From CAAGNP01 sp964611185 (GTDB lineage: Bacteria > Bacteroidota > Bacteroidia > Bacteroidales > UBA932): 52,950 bases of DNA. The stretch spans positions 1 through 52,950 of the forward strand of contig CAZSXE010000014.1 in NCBI GenBank assembly GCA_964611185.1, read 5' to 3'. The notes beneath the pieces were generated by a model, which was given only the letters and a program-made list of their open reading frames with translations, had not been told where the DNA came from and made no database searches. Positions 16,174 through 23,425 of this stretch are shown in pieces; within the stretch, counting starts at the first letter, position 1; the number at the start of each line of letters is the position of its first letter. A program made the translations under genes and the position numbers.

Positions 16174-17328
16174 CTATTTTTCAATTATAAAATAACAAGA
16201 ACTCTCGGTCTCCATAAGCCAGTAGGTATTTCCCGATTTTTTAACTACCCTAAAAGATAATGCATCTTTCGGAATATCTTCATTCACGCCGTACCTTACC
16301 ACCTTGGCTGTAAAAGTATCTCCTATTACCATATTCAAAGGGAGATCTTCTATGGTCACAAATTTATCATACACTGTATTAAGAAGCTTGAATGTAAAGC
16401 TACTTGAAGAGATGGTTTTTGAAATCTGATCCACATTATCGGAATATTGATAAAGAGGAGCTCCGGTAGAGCTATAAACGCCCAAAATAGTTTCATCCAT
16501 AACAGGGCACTCGCTCCCCTTGTCAGCAGAATATGTAAAAGCCTCTGTCTGCTTAACACCATCTATATTGACTGAGAAAGTTGAAGAGAGATTTTTCTGC
16601 ATATATTTACCAGTATTGTCATATATTTCGATCGTGACACCGGAGGAGAATCGTATCGGGGGAATCGGTATGATAAAGGTTATTCCTACACCGATGATAC
16701 TGACCCCTTTTTCATAATTCATAATCAAATCGCTGTAAGAATCTCCTGTCATCGATACTTTCAAGGTATCGAAAGATGAAGCATCAATTTTCGCTATCCC
16801 AGAGATTTTCTCCTTGCTGTTTGCTATAATTTTGATAGCATTGACAACACCGCTACCCATTACCTTCATGGAAATAAATCCGAATGCATTTTTAAAAACA
16901 AGTGCATTATTTCTATCGGCAGCAAAACCCACAAGCGGCCCCGGCTGACTGAACAACGCTTCCTGCTCCCTCGGGAAAGTGTATGAAAACGCCCCTTCAG
17001 GAGATATGGAATTACTTTCGGAATAAGGATAGATAGCAAAATTACCTGTTATTGCATCGTTTGACGAAGAGCCTGACTCATAATCAAAATTATATAGCGA
17101 TTCAGATTCTCCACTGAATTTAAAGCATTTATTACCGGTATTTACAGCGAAAACCGATATTTTATCGTCGGTAACAAAAGATTTTTTACCTGCTCCATTT
17201 CCATTAATCACAATGGATGAGGTAAACTTATCGAATTGATGACCGGCCGGATATTTGTTCCTTGGCTGACAACTTGAAATAATCAAAATCCCGAAACAAA
17301 TAGAAAAAAGTAAAAAATTTTTATTCAT
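16174..17328 (-). CDS. Lipoprotein, fimbrillin-like
   Basis: A lipoprotein signal peptide ends with the lipobox ISSC (Cys20). The 384-residue mature protein is beta-rich. Segments such as KSFVTDDKISVFAVNTGNK, FAIYPYS and a later FGFISMKVMG resemble the Bacteroidetes fimbrillin-like lipoprotein fold. That assignment is by resemblance only. No acidic surface-export signal follows the cysteine (CQPRNKYP). It is four bases upstream of the M6 protease and probably forms a two-gene unit with it, perhaps as a surface anchor, partner or substrate. Confidence 0.65.
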   Translation of the reverse strand: MNKNFLLFSICFGILIISSCQPRNKYPAGHQFDKFTSSIVINGNGAGKKSFVTDDKISVFAVNTGNKCFKFSGESESLYNFDYESGSSSNDAITGNFAIYPYSESNSISPEGAFSYTFPREQEALFSQPGPLVGFAADRNNALVFKNAFGFISMKVMGSGVVNAIKIIANSKEKISGIAKIDASSFDTLKVSMTGDSYSDLIMNYEKGVSIIGVGITFIIPIPPIRFSSGVTIEIYDNTGKYMQKNLSSTFSVNIDGVKQTEAFTYSADKGSECPVMDETILGVYSSTGAPLYQYSDNVDQISKTISSSSFTFKLLNTVYDKFVTIEDLPLNMVIGDTFTAKVVRYGVNEDIPKDALSFRVVKKSGNTYWLMETESSCYFIIEK

Positions 17329-17346
17329 AAAATAGTAATTAATATC

Positions 17347-19356
17347 TTAAAAAATAGAATCATCTACAATATTTGGAAGAGTGACCTTTAATGAGGGTGT
17401 CCTCTCCATCTCGCGTTTAATAGCAAAAATAGCACCTTTATTTCTCGCCCAGCTTCTGCGGGCAATGCCATTATTAACATCCCAGTGAAGCATCTCTTTA
17501 ATTCGTTCGTCACACTCCTTACTTCCATCAATAACCATACCGAATCCTCCGTTGACCACTTCCCCCCAACCGACACCACCGCCGTTGTGGATAGAAACCC
17601 ATGTCGCTCCGCGGAAAGAATCGCCTATAACATTCTGTACAGCCATATCGGCAGTAAAACTCGAACCGTCGTAAATATTTGAAGTCTCCCTGTAAGGAGA
17701 ATCGGTACCGGAAACATCATGATGATCTCGTCCCAGGACAATAGGTGCAGAAATGCGTCCATCCCTTATAGCTTTGTTCATTTCGAGAGCAATCTCTGTC
17801 CTTCCCTGAGCATCTGCATAGAGAATACGTGCTTGAGAGCCTACCACAAGATGATTTTTGCCGGCCTCCCTGATCCAGTGAATATTATCCGCAAGCTGCG
17901 ATTTAATCTCCTGCGGTGCAGATTTATATATATTTTCAAGAACGGATGCAGCGATAATATCTGTTTGCTCCAGATCTTCAGGCTTGGAAGATGTACATAC
18001 CCAGCGATAGGGTCCGAAACCGTAATCGAAAAATAAAGGGCCCATAATATCCTGCACATAAGAGGGGTACTTAAATGAGCCGTCTTTCCTAAGTATGTCC
18101 GCTCCGGCACGGGAAGCCTCAAGCAAAAATGCGTTACCATAATCGAAGAAATACATCCCCAAAGCAGTAAGTTTATTAATTGCGGCAGCATGTCTGCGAA
18201 GAGTAGCTTGAACTGCCTCTTTAAACTTATCAGGCTCTTGTGCCATCATTCTGTTCGATTCTTCAAATGAAATCCCTACAGGATAATAACCTCCTGCCCA
18301 CGGATTATGAAGAGAAGTCTGATCGGAGCCGAGATCAATCTTAATATTCTCCTTGGCAAGTTTTTCCCACAGATCTACGATATTTCCTTGATACGCAAGC
18401 GAAACTGCCTCCTTATTGGCGCGAGCCTTCAATGCTCTGTCAATCAACTTATCAAGGTCTGTATATACTTCATCCACCCATCCCTGAGAAAATCTTTTTT
18501 CCACCGCTTTAGGATTAACTTCCGCGATAATCCCCACTACACCTGCAATTACCGCAGCCTTGGGCTGTGCCCCTGACATTCCTCCCAGACCGGAGGAGAC
18601 AAATATCTTTCCACGGATATCGGAATCATTTACTTTTCCATTTGATGCTTTCGCACAATGCATTCTTGCCGCATTCAGCACAGTGATAGTAGTACCATGT
18701 ACAATGCCCTGAGGCCCGATATACATAAATGAACCGGCAGTCATCTGCCCGTATTGAGATACACCGAGGGCATTAAATTTCTCCCAGTAATCCTTAGAAG
18801 AATAATTGGGGATGACCATTCCGTTGGTAATGATAAGCCTCGGAGCTCCTTTGTGAGAGGGAAAAAGCCCGAGAGGATGACCGGAATAGAGTACAAGTGT
18901 CTGCTCATCAGTCATCTGAGCGAGATATTGCATCGTAAGAAGATATTGTGCCCAATTCTGAAAAGCAGCCCCGTTACCTCCGTAAATAATCAATTCGTGA
19001 GGGTGCTGCGCCACAGCAGTATCAAGATTATTTGATAACATCAGCATAATAGCTGCCGCTTGACGACTTTTATGAGGAAAATCCTCTATCGAACGGGCGT
19101 AAATTTTATAATCGGGACGAAAACGGTACATATAAATACGACCGTAAGTCTCCAATTCATTGCGAAATTCGGGTAAAAGAGTTTTATGAAATTTGGCAGG
19201 AAAATACCTCAATGCATTTTTTAATGCGAGAATTTTTTCCTCAGAAGATAATATATCCTTTCTTTTAGGGGCATGATTTATATTTTTATCGTATTCCTTG
19301 ATTTTTGGAAGTTCATCAGGGATACCCGTTAAAATGGCTTTTTGAAAATCATTCAT
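17347..19356 (-). CDS. hutU: Urocanate hydratase
   Basis: HutU converts urocanate to imidazolonepropionate using NAD+ as an electrophilic cofactor, the second step of histidine degradation. The conserved blocks YGGNGAAFQNW, LYSGHPLGLFPS, SSGLGGMSGAQPKA and the active-site-cysteine segment PYRWVCTS are all present. The start at 19356 gives 669 residues, the length of the long Bacteroidetes form; the upstream in-frame extension covers the promoter region. No other hut gene (hutH, hutI, ftcD) is nearby, so the pathway must be encoded elsewhere or the gene is isolated. Confidence 0.96.
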   Translation of the reverse strand: MNDFQKAILTGIPDELPKIKEYDKNINHAPKRKDILSSEEKILALKNALRYFPAKFHKTLLPEFRNELETYGRIYMYRFRPDYKIYARSIEDFPHKSRQAAAIMLMLSNNLDTAVAQHPHELIIYGGNGAAFQNWAQYLLTMQYLAQMTDEQTLVLYSGHPLGLFPSHKGAPRLIITNGMVIPNYSSKDYWEKFNALGVSQYGQMTAGSFMYIGPQGIVHGTTITVLNAARMHCAKASNGKVNDSDIRGKIFVSSGLGGMSGAQPKAAVIAGVVGIIAEVNPKAVEKRFSQGWVDEVYTDLDKLIDRALKARANKEAVSLAYQGNIVDLWEKLAKENIKIDLGSDQTSLHNPWAGGYYPVGISFEESNRMMAQEPDKFKEAVQATLRRHAAAINKLTALGMYFFDYGNAFLLEASRAGADILRKDGSFKYPSYVQDIMGPLFFDYGFGPYRWVCTSSKPEDLEQTDIIAASVLENIYKSAPQEIKSQLADNIHWIREAGKNHLVVGSQARILYADAQGRTEIALEMNKAIRDGRISAPIVLGRDHHDVSGTDSPYRETSNIYDGSSFTADMAVQNVIGDSFRGATWVSIHNGGGVGWGEVVNGGFGMVIDGSKECDERIKEMLHWDVNNGIARRSWARNKGAIFAIKREMERTPSLKVTLPNIVDDSIF

Positions 19357-19378
19357 AATAATAATATTTACAGAACAA

Positions 19379-19407
19379 CAAATATAGACATTTACTTGGA
19401 AATTCAA
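19379..19407 (-). promoter_or_regulatory. Promoter of hutU
   Basis: The minus strand has TTG (19407-19405), an 18-base spacer and TATATTTG (19386-19379), a good Bacteroidetes promoter, 23 bases before the hutU ATG. Confidence 0.65.
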
Positions 19408-19419
19408 ACATTCACAAAA

Positions 19420-19451
19420 AAAAGGGATCGAAACAAGTCCGTATCCCTTTT
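19420..19451 (-). terminator. Terminator of rpsU
   Basis: The arms AAAAGGGAT (19420-19428) and ATCCCTTTT (19443-19451) form a hairpin. Read leftward, it is followed directly by a run of eight T residues, making a standard intrinsic terminator 22 bases after the rpsU stop. Confidence 0.75.
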
Positions 19452-19472
19452 ATATTAAAACACTAAAAGTGA

Positions 19473-19664
19473 TTATTCTTCATTAATCTGAAGTTTCTGA
19501 ACATAAATAGCTTTCTTAATCTCTGTTCTGTGGAGAACAGAAGGTTTTTCAAAAGTTTTACGATTGCGAAGTTCCCTTACAATTCCTGTTTTTTCAAATT
19601 TACGCTTAAATTTTTTAAGGGCCTTTTCAATATTTTCGCCATCTTTTACCGGTACTATAATCAT
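19473..19664 (-). CDS. rpsU: 30S ribosomal protein bS21
   Basis: This small basic protein (63 aa) of the 30S platform starts MIIVPVKDGENIEKALKKFK and matches bS21 in length and sequence, with the characteristic FKRKFEKTGIV..LRNRKTFEKPS core. It has its own promoter and terminator and is thus monocistronic. Unlike almost every other gene here, it has a very strong Shine-Dalgarno. In Flavobacterium, bS21 has been shown to help hide the 16S anti-Shine-Dalgarno, and the Shine-Dalgarno on rpsU is proposed to allow autoregulation; the same logic probably applies here. Confidence 0.95.
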   Translation of the reverse strand: MIIVPVKDGENIEKALKKFKRKFEKTGIVRELRNRKTFEKPSVLHRTEIKKAIYVQKLQINEE

Positions 19665-19670
19665 TATAAA

Positions 19671-19682
19671 ATCACCTCCTTT
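19671..19682 (-). promoter_or_regulatory. Strong Shine-Dalgarno of rpsU
   Basis: The minus strand reads AAAGGAGGTGAT, complementary over 12 bases to the conserved 16S 3' end, six bases before the rpsU ATG. It is exceptional in this window and likely regulatory. Confidence 0.85.
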
Positions 19683-19696
19683 TGTTAACGAGGGTG

Positions 19697-19726
19697 CAAA
19701 GGTAGAAATTAATCTGGAAAAGACAA
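19697..19726 (-). promoter_or_regulatory. Promoter of rpsU
   Basis: TTG (19726-19724), 19 bases, then TACCTTTG (19704-19697) on the minus strand: a full consensus Bacteroidetes promoter, giving a leader of about 30 bases that contains the Shine-Dalgarno. Confidence 0.85.
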
Positions 19727-19745
19727 GAATTAGTTTAATTTTTTA

Positions 19746-19753
19746 TAAATTTG
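19746..19753 (+). promoter_or_regulatory. -7 box of the xer-raiA operon
   Basis: TAAATTTG is a perfect TAnnTTTG only 10 bases before the recombinase ATG at 19764. Transcription would start within a few bases of the ATG, so the message is nearly leaderless. Confidence 0.6.
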
Positions 19754-19763
19754 CTTACAGATA

Positions 19764-20693
19764 ATGAGCATTATAACAGATTTTATCGATTACATAAGGG
19801 TACAGAAACGATACTCTTCACGCACCGTCGAGCTTTACAGAGATGCGATACAGAGATACTATACCTATTATTATAAGGAGACAATCCCCGCTTCTGAGAA
19901 TGAATTGACCGAAGTTTTAAACAGAAGTTCCATCAGAGGATTTGTGGCTTACTCTCTAAATAGCGGTCTTAACCCACGCACACTGAATCTTTACCTCTCG
20001 GCTCTGAGCAGTTACTGCAATTATCTCATAAAATATTCAATAATCGAATCGAATCCGGTAAAGAAAGTTACGCGCCCGAAAGAAGCTAAAAAACTGCCTG
20101 CTTTCTATTCTGAAGAGGCACTCTCGGAATATTTAGAAGAAACCCCCTCCATCATAAAAGAAGAGGAATCTGAATTCCCCCTCTATCGCAATAGAATAAT
20201 GCTTCTTCTCTTATATTCTTCCGGAATGAGACGCTCCGAAATAGTAAAATTACAGGCAAAAGAGTTCGATTTTACAAGAAAAATATTCAGAATTACCGGA
20301 AAAGGGGATAAAATTAGAGAAATTCCCATTCCCTCTTCCGTATGTAAAGAATTATTATTATATTTGGAAAGAATTAAGAGAGAGTTTCCGAATGAGGAAA
20401 ATGGAAATTTCTTCGTTACAGATAAAGGAAAGCCTATTTATCCTCAGTTTGTTAACAATGTGGTTAAGAAAGAGCTCAGTGGCGAGGCAGGATTTTCAGG
20501 ACAGAAATCGCCTCACATACTAAGACATTCATTAGCTACACACTTATTAAACAACGGAGCCGATCTTAACAGCATAAAGGAGATATTGGGACACTCTTCA
20601 CTCGCAGCCACACAAGTTTATACCCATAACTCCTTTGAGCAGCTTAAAAAAATATATTTAACCGCTCATCCAAGAGCAAAAAAACGGAGGTAA
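19764..20693 (+). CDS. xerC: Tyrosine recombinase XerC/XerD
   Basis: Xer recombinases resolve chromosome dimers at dif. The N-terminal SAM-like core-binding domain spans about residues 1-95. The catalytic domain shows R156 (SSGMRRSE), K180 (GKGDK), H251 and R254 (HILRHS), H277 (LGHSS) and the nucleophile Y286 (TQVYTH), so the site is complete. Length (309 aa) is that of a cellular Xer. It is followed after two bases by the hibernation factor gene. Whether it is the XerC or XerD partner cannot be decided here. Confidence 0.93.
   Translation: MSIITDFIDYIRVQKRYSSRTVELYRDAIQRYYTYYYKETIPASENELTEVLNRSSIRGFVAYSLNSGLNPRTLNLYLSALSSYCNYLIKYSIIESNPVKKVTRPKEAKKLPAFYSEEALSEYLEETPSIIKEEESEFPLYRNRIMLLLLYSSGMRRSEIVKLQAKEFDFTRKIFRITGKGDKIREIPIPSSVCKELLLYLERIKREFPNEENGNFFVTDKGKPIYPQFVNNVVKKELSGEAGFSGQKSPHILRHSLATHLLNNGADLNSIKEILGHSSLAATQVYTHNSFEQLKKIYLTAHPRAKKRR
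20686..20690 (+). promoter_or_regulatory. Shine-Dalgarno of raiA inside the recombinase stop region
   Basis: The last two arginine codons of the recombinase plus its stop read CGGAGGTAA, creating GGAGG five bases before the raiA ATG. Because the codons are also coding, chance cannot be excluded. Confidence 0.5.
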
Positions 20694-20695
20694 AA

Positions 20696-20986
20696 ATGGA
20701 AATCAGAGTCCAATCAATCAAGTTTGACGCAGATCAAAAACTTCTCGATTTTATCGACAAGAAACTGGGTAAATTGACCAAATTCTTTGACAACATCATT
20801 AAAGCCGAAGTAGCACTCTCCGTGGAGCCGGATCATCGTAAGACCGTTAAGGTACGATTAGCGATTCCCGGCGATGATATTATCACAGAGCGCAGCGCGG
20901 CCACTTTCGAAGATGCCATCATTGACAGTTCAGATCTTCTCAAAGACATGCTAATCAAAGCCAAGCAGAAACGATTCGGCAAATAA
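20696..20986 (+). CDS. raiA: Ribosome hibernation-promoting factor (short form)
   Basis: This 96-residue protein has the beta-alpha-beta fold of the HPF/YfiA family (MEIRVQSIKFDADQKLLDFI, KAEVALSV, RLAIPGDDIITERSAATFEDAI). It binds the 30S decoding site and idles ribosomes in stationary phase. The long-form C-terminal dimerisation domain is absent. It is co-transcribed with the Xer recombinase, an arrangement I recall from other Bacteroidetes. It may use a Shine-Dalgarno formed by the upstream stop region. Confidence 0.93.
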   Translation: MEIRVQSIKFDADQKLLDFIDKKLGKLTKFFDNIIKAEVALSVEPDHRKTVKVRLAIPGDDIITERSAATFEDAIIDSSDLLKDMLIKAKQKRFGK

Positions 20987-21016
20987 ACCGTTTTTCACAT
21001 ATTAAATCATGACACA

Positions 21017-21044
21017 TCGGCCGTTCCTCCCATGGGACGGCCGA
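21017..21044. repeat. GC-rich hairpin downstream of raiA
   Basis: Arms of 11 bases (21017-21027 and 21034-21044, core TCGGCCGT/ACGGCCGA, one G-U wobble) enclose a six-base loop. No T-run follows in either direction, so it may be a processing or stability hairpin for the xer-raiA message rather than an intrinsic terminator. Confidence 0.55.
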
Positions 21045-21072
21045 ATTGCATATCTTCACCATGTCCAATCTG

Positions 21073-21182
21073 CTTGGCGGCTATCTTCCTATCTCTCAGC
21101 GTAATCCTTACATCATCCTACGGTAAAAACGCCGTAGGATGCGTATGGGAAACGCCTTAGGATGAGCATATTAGCCGCCAAG
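21073..21182. repeat. Cruciform-like structured intergenic element
   Basis: The outer arms CTTGGCGGCTA (21073-21083) and TAGCCGCCAAG (21172-21182) are perfectly complementary and close an 88-base interior. Inside are a second perfect hairpin, CATCCTACGG/CCGTAGGATG (21114-21123 and 21132-21141), and a 15-base direct repeat with one mismatch (21127-21141 and 21150-21164). No open reading frame covers it. It could be a small structured RNA or a short palindromic mobile element; I cannot choose between these. Confidence 0.55.
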
Positions 21183-21199
21183 GGTGATTCGATAAAAAA

Positions 21200-21230
21200 G
21201 CAGCCGTCCGATAAAAGTTCGGGCGGCTGC
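21200..21230 (-). terminator. Terminator of the methylmalonyl-CoA mutase operon
   Basis: The 12-base arms GCAGCCGTCCGA and TCGGGCGGCTGC pair with one G-U wobble around a 7-base loop. On the minus strand the hairpin is followed by TTTTTT, so it terminates leftward transcription from the mutase genes, about 45 bases after the stop. Confidence 0.8.
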
Positions 21231-21235
21231 TATAA

Positions 21236-21269
21236 AATGTCTTAAGAAGCAGAATGTCTTAAGAAGCAG
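21236..21269. repeat. 17-base tandem duplication
   Basis: The 17-mer AATGTCTTAAGAAGCAG occurs twice head to tail (21236-21252 and 21253-21269), three bases past the end of the mutase large-subunit gene. The copies are identical, which suggests a recent slippage duplication. Confidence 0.9.
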
Positions 21270-21272
21270 AAT

Positions 21273-23402
21273 CTAAAATTTCTGTTCGAGAAGTTCGATA
21301 ATCTTAATTGCAGCTACGGCCACTTGAGTTCCGGGGCCGAAAATAGCAGCTGCCCCTGCTTTGTAAAGAGCATCATAATCCTGTGCGGGGATAACTCCTC
21401 CCACAATCACAAGGATGTCTTCACGACCAAGTTTCTTTAATTCTGCCAATACCTGAGGGACCAAAGTGAGGTGACCGGCAGCCAAAGAAGAGACACCGAT
21501 AACATGGACATCGTTTTCGACAGCCTGTTTGGCAGCTTCTTCCGGTGTTTGGAAAAGAGGACCCATATCGACATCAAAACCGCAGTCGGCATAACCAGTA
21601 GCCACTACTTTGGCTCCGCGATCATGACCATCTTGACCAAGTTTGGCAATCATAATACGAGGCTGGCGACCCTCTTTCTTTGCAAAATCAGCAACCATCT
21701 CTTTAGCCTTGTCAAAATTGGAATCATTTTTAACTTCTGAAGAGTAAACTCCTGTATTCATACGTATAACAGCTTTATATCTACCTACGACAGCTTCACA
21801 AGCATCGGAAATTTCACCAAGAGTAGCACGATTTTTGGCTGCTTCCACAGCAAGTTCCAAAAGATTTCCACTCTTAGTTTCCACCGCCTTAGTGATAGCC
21901 GCAAGGCATTCTTTAACTTTTGCATTATCTCTATTGGCACGCAATTCCTTAAGTCTGCTGACTTGAGATTCGCGTACTTTCGTATTGTCAACGGCAAGAA
22001 TTTCGATAGGATCTTCTTTCTCAAGTCTATATTCGTTAAGACCTACAATCTTCTCTTCTCCAGAATCGATACGAGCCTGCTTGCGAGCTGCAGCTTCTTC
22101 GATACGAAGTTTAGGGATACCTGTCTCGATAGCCTTTGCCATACCGCCAAGTTCCTCCACTTCCTGAATGTGCTTCCAAGCCTTATCTGCAAGCTCCTTA
22201 GTAAGATTCTCTACATAATATGAGCCTGCCCAAGGATCAATGCTGCGACAAACCTCTGTCTCTTCCTGAATATAAATCTGAGTATTACGAGCAATACGTG
22301 CAGAAAAATCGGTCGGAAGGGCAATAGCCTCGTCCAATGCATTTGTATGCAAAGACTGAGTATGACCAAGAGCTGCTCCCATTGCTTCAATACAAGTACG
22401 AGCGACATTGTTGAAAGGATCCTGCTCGGTCAAAGACCATCCTGAAGTCTGACAGTGAGTTCTCAGTGAGAGCGACTTGGAACTTTTAGGATTAAACTGC
22501 TTAACGAGCTTCGCCCAAATCATACGGGCTGCACGCATTTTGGCAATTTCCATAAAATGGTTCATACCGATACCCCAGAAGAAAGAGAGACGAGGTGCGA
22601 AAGCATCTACATCGATCCCCGCCTTAACACCGGTACGAAGGTATTCGAGGCCGTCGGCCAATGTATAAGCCATTTCAATATCATTGGTAGCTCCTGCCTC
22701 CTGCATGTGATAACCGGAGATGGAGATAGAATTGAACTTAGGCATATATTGGGAAGTGTAAGCGAAAATATCTCCGATAATTCTCATTGAAAACTCAGGG
22801 GGATAAATATAGGTATTACGAACCATGAACTCCTTAAGGATGTCGTTCTGGATAGTACCCTGCATCTCTTCAAGCTTGGCACCCTGTTCGAGACCTGCCA
22901 CAATATAGAAAGCAAGAATGGGGAGTACCGCACCGTTCATTGTCATAGAAACAGACATTTTGCTTAGAGGAATCTGATCGAAAAGCACTTTCATATCCTC
23001 CACACTGCAAATACTAACGCCGGCTTTTCCCACATCCCCCACCACACGCGGATGGTCGGCATCATAACCTCTATGAGTAGCGAGGTCAAAAGCCACAGAC
23101 AAGCCTTTTTGGCCGGCGGCCAAATTTCTGCGGTAAAAAGCATTAGATTCTTCAGCAGTAGAGAATCCGGCATATTGACGGATAGTCCACGGCCTCATAA
23201 CATACATTGTACTGTAAGGACCACGAAGAAACGGAGCCACACCTGCTGCATAATTCAGATGCTCCATTCCATTCAGATCATCAGCTACATAGACACCCTT
23301 AACATCGATTTGTTCAGAGGTCTTCCAAATATCCTTGACGGGAGCGGCAGAACAAGCTGCACCGTTACCCGTATATTTTATATCTTTAAAATTAGGACGC
23401 AT
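21273..23402 (-). CDS. mutB: Methylmalonyl-CoA mutase, large (alpha) subunit
   Basis: This adenosylcobalamin enzyme rearranges succinyl-CoA and methylmalonyl-CoA, the key step of the Bacteroidetes propionate pathway. The N-terminal TIM barrel has RPWTIRQYAGFSTAEESNAF and SVAFDLATHRGYDADHPRV. The C-terminal B12 domain carries the base-off motif DGHDRG near residue 600 and the nucleotide-tail pocket GVSSLAAGH and GGVIP. Length (709 aa) is normal. It lies 23 bases downstream of the small subunit in the same operon, and a strong terminator follows. Epimerase and decarboxylase genes are not in the window. Confidence 0.97.
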   Translation of the reverse strand: MRPNFKDIKYTGNGAACSAAPVKDIWKTSEQIDVKGVYVADDLNGMEHLNYAAGVAPFLRGPYSTMYVMRPWTIRQYAGFSTAEESNAFYRRNLAAGQKGLSVAFDLATHRGYDADHPRVVGDVGKAGVSICSVEDMKVLFDQIPLSKMSVSMTMNGAVLPILAFYIVAGLEQGAKLEEMQGTIQNDILKEFMVRNTYIYPPEFSMRIIGDIFAYTSQYMPKFNSISISGYHMQEAGATNDIEMAYTLADGLEYLRTGVKAGIDVDAFAPRLSFFWGIGMNHFMEIAKMRAARMIWAKLVKQFNPKSSKSLSLRTHCQTSGWSLTEQDPFNNVARTCIEAMGAALGHTQSLHTNALDEAIALPTDFSARIARNTQIYIQEETEVCRSIDPWAGSYYVENLTKELADKAWKHIQEVEELGGMAKAIETGIPKLRIEEAAARKQARIDSGEEKIVGLNEYRLEKEDPIEILAVDNTKVRESQVSRLKELRANRDNAKVKECLAAITKAVETKSGNLLELAVEAAKNRATLGEISDACEAVVGRYKAVIRMNTGVYSSEVKNDSNFDKAKEMVADFAKKEGRQPRIMIAKLGQDGHDRGAKVVATGYADCGFDVDMGPLFQTPEEAAKQAVENDVHVIGVSSLAAGHLTLVPQVLAELKKLGREDILVIVGGVIPAQDYDALYKAGAAAIFGPGTQVAVAAIKIIELLEQKF

Positions 23403-23425
23403 ATTAATTCTTTTTTAAGAGGTTA

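Noticed and set aside
19764..20693. Integrase of a mobile element
   Set aside because: Length, complete catalytic residues and the adjacent raiA fit a housekeeping Xer; no attachment repeats or cargo are seen.
21017..21044. Intrinsic terminator of raiA
   Set aside because: The hairpin is strong, but no T-run follows in either direction.
21073..21182. Integron attC site
   Set aside because: The palindromes lack the conserved GTTRRRY/RYYYAAC ends, and no integron integrase is present.
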